DNA of 64,000 nt, taken from Campylorhamphus procurvoides. Taxonomy: Eukaryota; Chordata; Aves; Passeriformes; Dendrocolaptidae. The notes beneath the pieces were generated by a model. That model was not told the origin of the DNA. It did no database searches and worked only from the letters and a program-made list of their open reading frames with translations. The DNA lies in NCBI GenBank assembly GCA_013396655.1, contig WBMV01000819.1, positions 62,001 through 126,000 on the forward strand, in the 5' to 3' direction. A program made the translations under genes and the position numbers. Below, piece by piece: positions 60,346-64,000 of the stretch. Positions within the stretch are counted from its first letter, which is position 1, and each line of letters begins with the position of its first letter.

Positions 60346-61689
60346 GAAAGCTACAAAGCTTAGCTTCAGAGTTCTTGCAATTAACTGTATTATAACCTCA
60401 CCAGAGTATCACAGTATTTCATTTCAGAAAATTTTAATTTCTGAAATTTAATTCAGAAAATAGAATACAGAGGGGAGAGTAAGGGCTTTTGTCTTTTTTT
60501 AGCTGGGTTTTTTTCAAATGAAGCAACAATTCTCCCCTGAAAAAATGCACAAATCTTCAGCATATAGTAATGTTTCAGACAGAAAAAACTTTTGTCATTT
60601 GCTTTAGAATCTTTTACTTCTGTAAATACCAGTAATAAATTATGAAAATGTCAGTGCATATAGTGATCTACACATTTTCCACTTTATGAATGCAGTTCTT
60701 CAAATAACTTCCCAGAACTGCATTTATCTTTCCATCTACACATTTCTCAACACTTTCAAAACCAGAAGCAATTTCTCAGTATGTTGCTGTGTCCACATTT
60801 GTTTATCAATAACAAACTTCCGATACAGTCACTTCCTTATTTATTTCAACTTTAGAGACTTCTATTTTCACAGAGCATTATTTAATTGTGCCTGGGAAAG
60901 AATACTCCATTACATTATTTGTTTACATTGTGCTACTGAACTCATTCTTTATACTTATGAATGAGATGGCCATGGCTTTCAAATAGGTCTTCTTCTAACA
61001 ACACATTTTTAAAAAACAATAAAATATGTTTACATTAAAGATTCATAAAGCTTGACTTAACTGATACCACAGACTGAAAGCACAGGAAATACTAGTGGGA
61101 CCCTGACATGATCCTTCTTTTAAATGAATTTTACTAAGGACTAAGAAATTACAGCAAATAGATTTAAAAGCTAGATATGACAGAAAAAAAGGACTACCCT
61201 TATGTATCAAGTCAGTGAAACTATTTATATTCATGTTAATTTATTCCCAATACTGAAGAATATGTTACACAACTTACAGTGAGTTCTTTAAAACAAAAAC
61301 GATTGCCCCCTGCTTTTTCAGGCAGACCTCTAATTCTCTATTTCTTTTTACAGAGCATTTCTTCATAGTTTCCTCTGTGTCCCAGGTCTTCATCAGTCAA
61401 CAGGAAAAACACAGCTTTGGTAGAATTTCGTTGTAATTATTACTCTGTACTACCCATTTAACTGCTTTTGGGACCTTCCTGACCACATTCTCTCTCTAAA
61501 CTCTCTATTTCATCCTATAATGCCAGAGACATTATAGGTGATTATGAAAATTACTTCCTTATATGATAGCTCTTATAGATCCCAAGAAAACCACCAGTGA
61601 CAAGACTTTCACCCAGTGACTGACTTTTCAAAGCATTTGGATTCCCATACTGAGCCCAGCTTCACTTCCCTAAGGGCAAGACAGGAAGG

Positions 61690-62395
61690 GCAGGACAGGA
61701 CATTTCAGCTGGAAAGGACGTATAGCAACCATCTAGTCCAACTGCCTGATCAGTTCAGGGATGACCAAAAACTAAAGTATGTTGTGGAGAGCATTGCATA
61801 AATGCCTCTAAAACACAGACAAGCCTGGGGCAATGACCACCTCTCAAGGTGTCCAAGGTTCAAGCACTCTCTCAATAAAGAAATGTTTCCTAAGCCTAAG
61901 TCCAAGCCTCCCTTGGCACAGCTTTGAACCATTCCAGTGTGTCTCATCTCTGGATCCCAGGGAGAAGAAATCAGCACCTCCCTCTCCATTCCCCCTCTCA
62001 GGAAGCTGCAGAGAGCAATGAGGTCACTCCTCAGCCTCCTTTTCTCCAAACTGGACAAACTCAGAGGTCTCAGCTGCCCCTCACAGGACAATCCTTCCAG
62101 CACTCCCACCAGCTTCCTTGCCTCCTCTGGGTGCACCCAAGAACTTTCACATCCTTCTTCAATGGTGGGGCCCAGAACCGCTCTCAGTGCTCCAGGTGAG
62201 ATCTCCCCAACACGGAACACAATGGGATATCCCCTCTGTTTCCCATCTGGCTGTGCTGTGGTTGATGCTCCCCACGATGGGGTTTGCCCTCCTGCTGACT
62301 GCTGTGGAGCCTGCTGATGATCAGCACCCCAGGCCACTTTCCTGCAGGGCTGCTCTCCAGCCACTCTGCTCTCAGTTTAAGACATATGTCCAGAA
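61690..62395 (-). mobile_element. CR1 ORF2 C-terminus and 3' end, reverse orientation
   Basis: The plus strand reads as the reverse complement of a CR1 3' region: ACCATCTAGTCCAACTGCCT near the tail, GACCACCTCTCAAGGTGTCC, CTCAATAAAGAAATGTTTCC, GGATCCCAGGGAGAAGAAAT, AGAGCAATGAGGTCACTCCT, CACATCCTTCTTCAATGGTG and GCAGGGCTGCTCTCCAGCCA. On the minus strand a 204-codon open frame retains LSLSSLEKRRLRSDLIAL, the usual C-terminal CR1 ORF2 motif, before drifting out of frame. It is 5'-truncated near 62395, typical of CR1. Confidence 0.9.
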
Positions 62396-63798
62396 CTTTT
62401 AAAATATTCCTACCTGCAAAGCAGTTTTTATGCAAACTGCTGCAACTAAATTGGGATGGCTTTGTCTGTTAGTTCTGTCTCAGGAAGCAGACTCAGAAAT
62501 TTAGTGGGTGACCAGCCTTATCACCACTCTGCAAACTAAGAGATGCAAACACAGTGCGTTTAATTAGCATAGGTTTCACAAGACCAAAGTCACAAAGACA
62601 GACAGAAAGAAAACAGGATATTCATGTTCATCCTCTATGGTCTTTTTTCCTTTTATGTCTTTCAAGAGGATGAGTGCATTTCTTCAACAAATAAAATCAC
62701 CTACTCCCTCCTCGACTTCTTTCTAAGAGCACAAGAAGGTTTTCCCTGACTTAACAATTAATGACTTCAAACAACAAATAGTTTTCTACTGGGGGAAAAA
62801 AACTATATGTGTATACTTAGAGAATTCAAATTTACGGAATACCAGATCTAAACTTCCAGGTTAAGAATTAGTTCAGCAAACCTATCTGCTTACTGCTAGG
62901 ATAAATAACATACCATAAAAATAGCAAAAATTAATGCGCAATCTTTTGAACTGTTTTTAGATGTTTGAGCCAAACTTTTTTTACTGAGCACCTCTAGTAA
63001 ATTCTCTCAGAACTGTGAATGCTGGTCTGTGAGAACTGAGGCAAGCACATCCTGGGGCTGCATGTCTTGTGTTCAGTGGAAACAGTGTGCCCAAGCTGGT
63101 CCCACACTCCATAAGAAGTCACCAAGATCTTTTTGCTCTCCCCACGGAAACCCCAGGGTTTCCTGCTCTAGAAGCTTTATTTGACACAGAAGAAACAACC
63201 CTACACCTTCCAAGCACTGGTAGCTGGTATGAGTTGAAACATTTACAGTAGAGTATTAATTTGAAATCCACACAGTCTGCTGACCCCTGTGAATAAGACA
63301 GACCAGTTCAGCCAGTGTTACTTGTTTGATCTAACAGTGTAAGAGTTTCAGTCAAAACTAAGCTCAAAAAATATCCCGCTAGAAGTTTCCCTCATCACAG
63401 CAACAACTACAGGCAACACATGCCACCAGGAAATGTCGCTGCATAATAACGATTTTACAGTCATCTCAGAATGAATGTACCAGGCACCTAATACATATTT
63501 TCTTGCCACTCAGCTATTACAAAGAATAGCAGGACAATAATTTGATTTAATGAAAGCTTTTTTAACAGCTCCCTTATTTATAATAGATGTAGCTTATGCT
63601 GTTGTGCAACTTCAATATGGACCACAGAAGTCACATCAATTCTGAAATATTAAATCACAGGAGTTGCAGGGACCAGAAAATATTCTTGCAGGAGACGCAA
63701 TGCTGTATAATGTGCTTGGTGTACTGTTAATATTTCTAGTCTCCTCTAAATCATATGTTGTCAGGGAACACAAGCCTAGGGAAATCTAGTGTAATTTT

Positions 63799-63824
63799 TT
63801 TTATGCTGCTGTAGCAGCATAAAA
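63799..63824. repeat. Perfect 12-bp inverted repeat with 2-base centre
   Basis: TTTTATGCTGCT (63799-63810) and AGCAGCATAAAA (63813-63824) are exact reverse complements flanking GT. The AATTTT and AAATT flanks could extend the pairing with one bulge. The loop is too short for a microRNA precursor hairpin. Confidence 0.85.
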
Positions 63825-64000
63825 TGAAATTATGATATTAAATACACTAGAATCAATATATTTTTTCTTTACTATTTACTTCAGATCCATTGTCACATAA
63901 GAATGTTGTAACAGTTTTTCCATTCAATCAGTAATGAACTAGTAATAAGAACATAATAAACACCTGCAATAAATATATTTACATGAAAACTGATTTTTTC

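Larger units (their letters stand above)
54428..64000 (-). other. FER: FER intron upstream of exon A (partial)
   Basis: No upstream F-BAR exon (human residues before 161) was found, so the whole 9.6 kb is intron. It contains an old CR1 (about 55900-56500), an avian CR1 internal segment (59505-60345), an inverted CR1 3' region (61690-62395), a diverged pair of local repeats (57.3 and 58.1 kb) and a palindrome (63799-63824). The other stretches are AT-rich and featureless to me. Confidence 0.85.

Noticed and set aside
61750..62364. 204-codon minus-strand open frame as a possible host gene
   Set aside because: It is the decayed C-terminal region of CR1 ORF2 (LEKRRLRSDLIAL) with frame drift on both sides, so it is a retrotransposon relic.

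Overview
This window comes from a bird (or very close sauropsid) nuclear genome. It is AT-rich, intron-dominated DNA that carries CR1 non-LTR retrotransposons of both typical avian and older amniote type, plus several solo LTRs of kinds common in bird genomes. Repeat families were recognised from memory of consensus sequences, not by alignment.

The only protein-coding gene I can support is FER, the non-receptor tyrosine kinase. It lies on the minus strand and runs through most of the window. Eight internal coding exons between 54427 and 6652 give an unbroken reading frame matching residues 161/162 to 552 of the 822-residue vertebrate protein. They cover the C-terminal part of the F-BAR domain, the FX/coiled-coil region, the linker and the whole SH2 domain. 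The N-terminal exons lie upstream, beyond 64000, and the kinase-domain exons lie downstream, before position 1. All sixteen splice sites fit GT-AG, and all joins are phase-consistent.

Layout from low to high coordinates: 1-6651 is part of the intron before the kinase exons and contains a complete solo LTR with a perfect 5-bp target duplication (1018-1604). 6652-16464 holds the two SH2 exons and the linker exon. 16465-40832 is a 24-kb intron with a collapsed LTR (19.4-19.6 kb), CR1 fragments (19.9-20.4, 28.7, 34.5-35.9 and 39.2-39.4 kb), an LTR (36.4-37.4 kb) and an exact 504-bp tandem duplication separated by a single N, which is almost certainly an assembly error. 40833-54427 holds five exons, an old CR1 (47.3-48.2 kb) and an LTR (48.5-49.1 kb). 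54428-64000 is upstream intron with an old CR1 (about 55.9-56.5 kb), an internal CR1 segment (59.5-60.3 kb) and a CR1 3' region in reverse orientation (61.7-62.4 kb).

I found no microbial-type system, CRISPR array, tRNA, rRNA or second gene. The more useful observations are the assembly duplication, the solo LTR with intact target duplication, a CR1 apparently split by younger insertions, and the expectation that any FerT-like short isoform would start inside the 24-kb intron.
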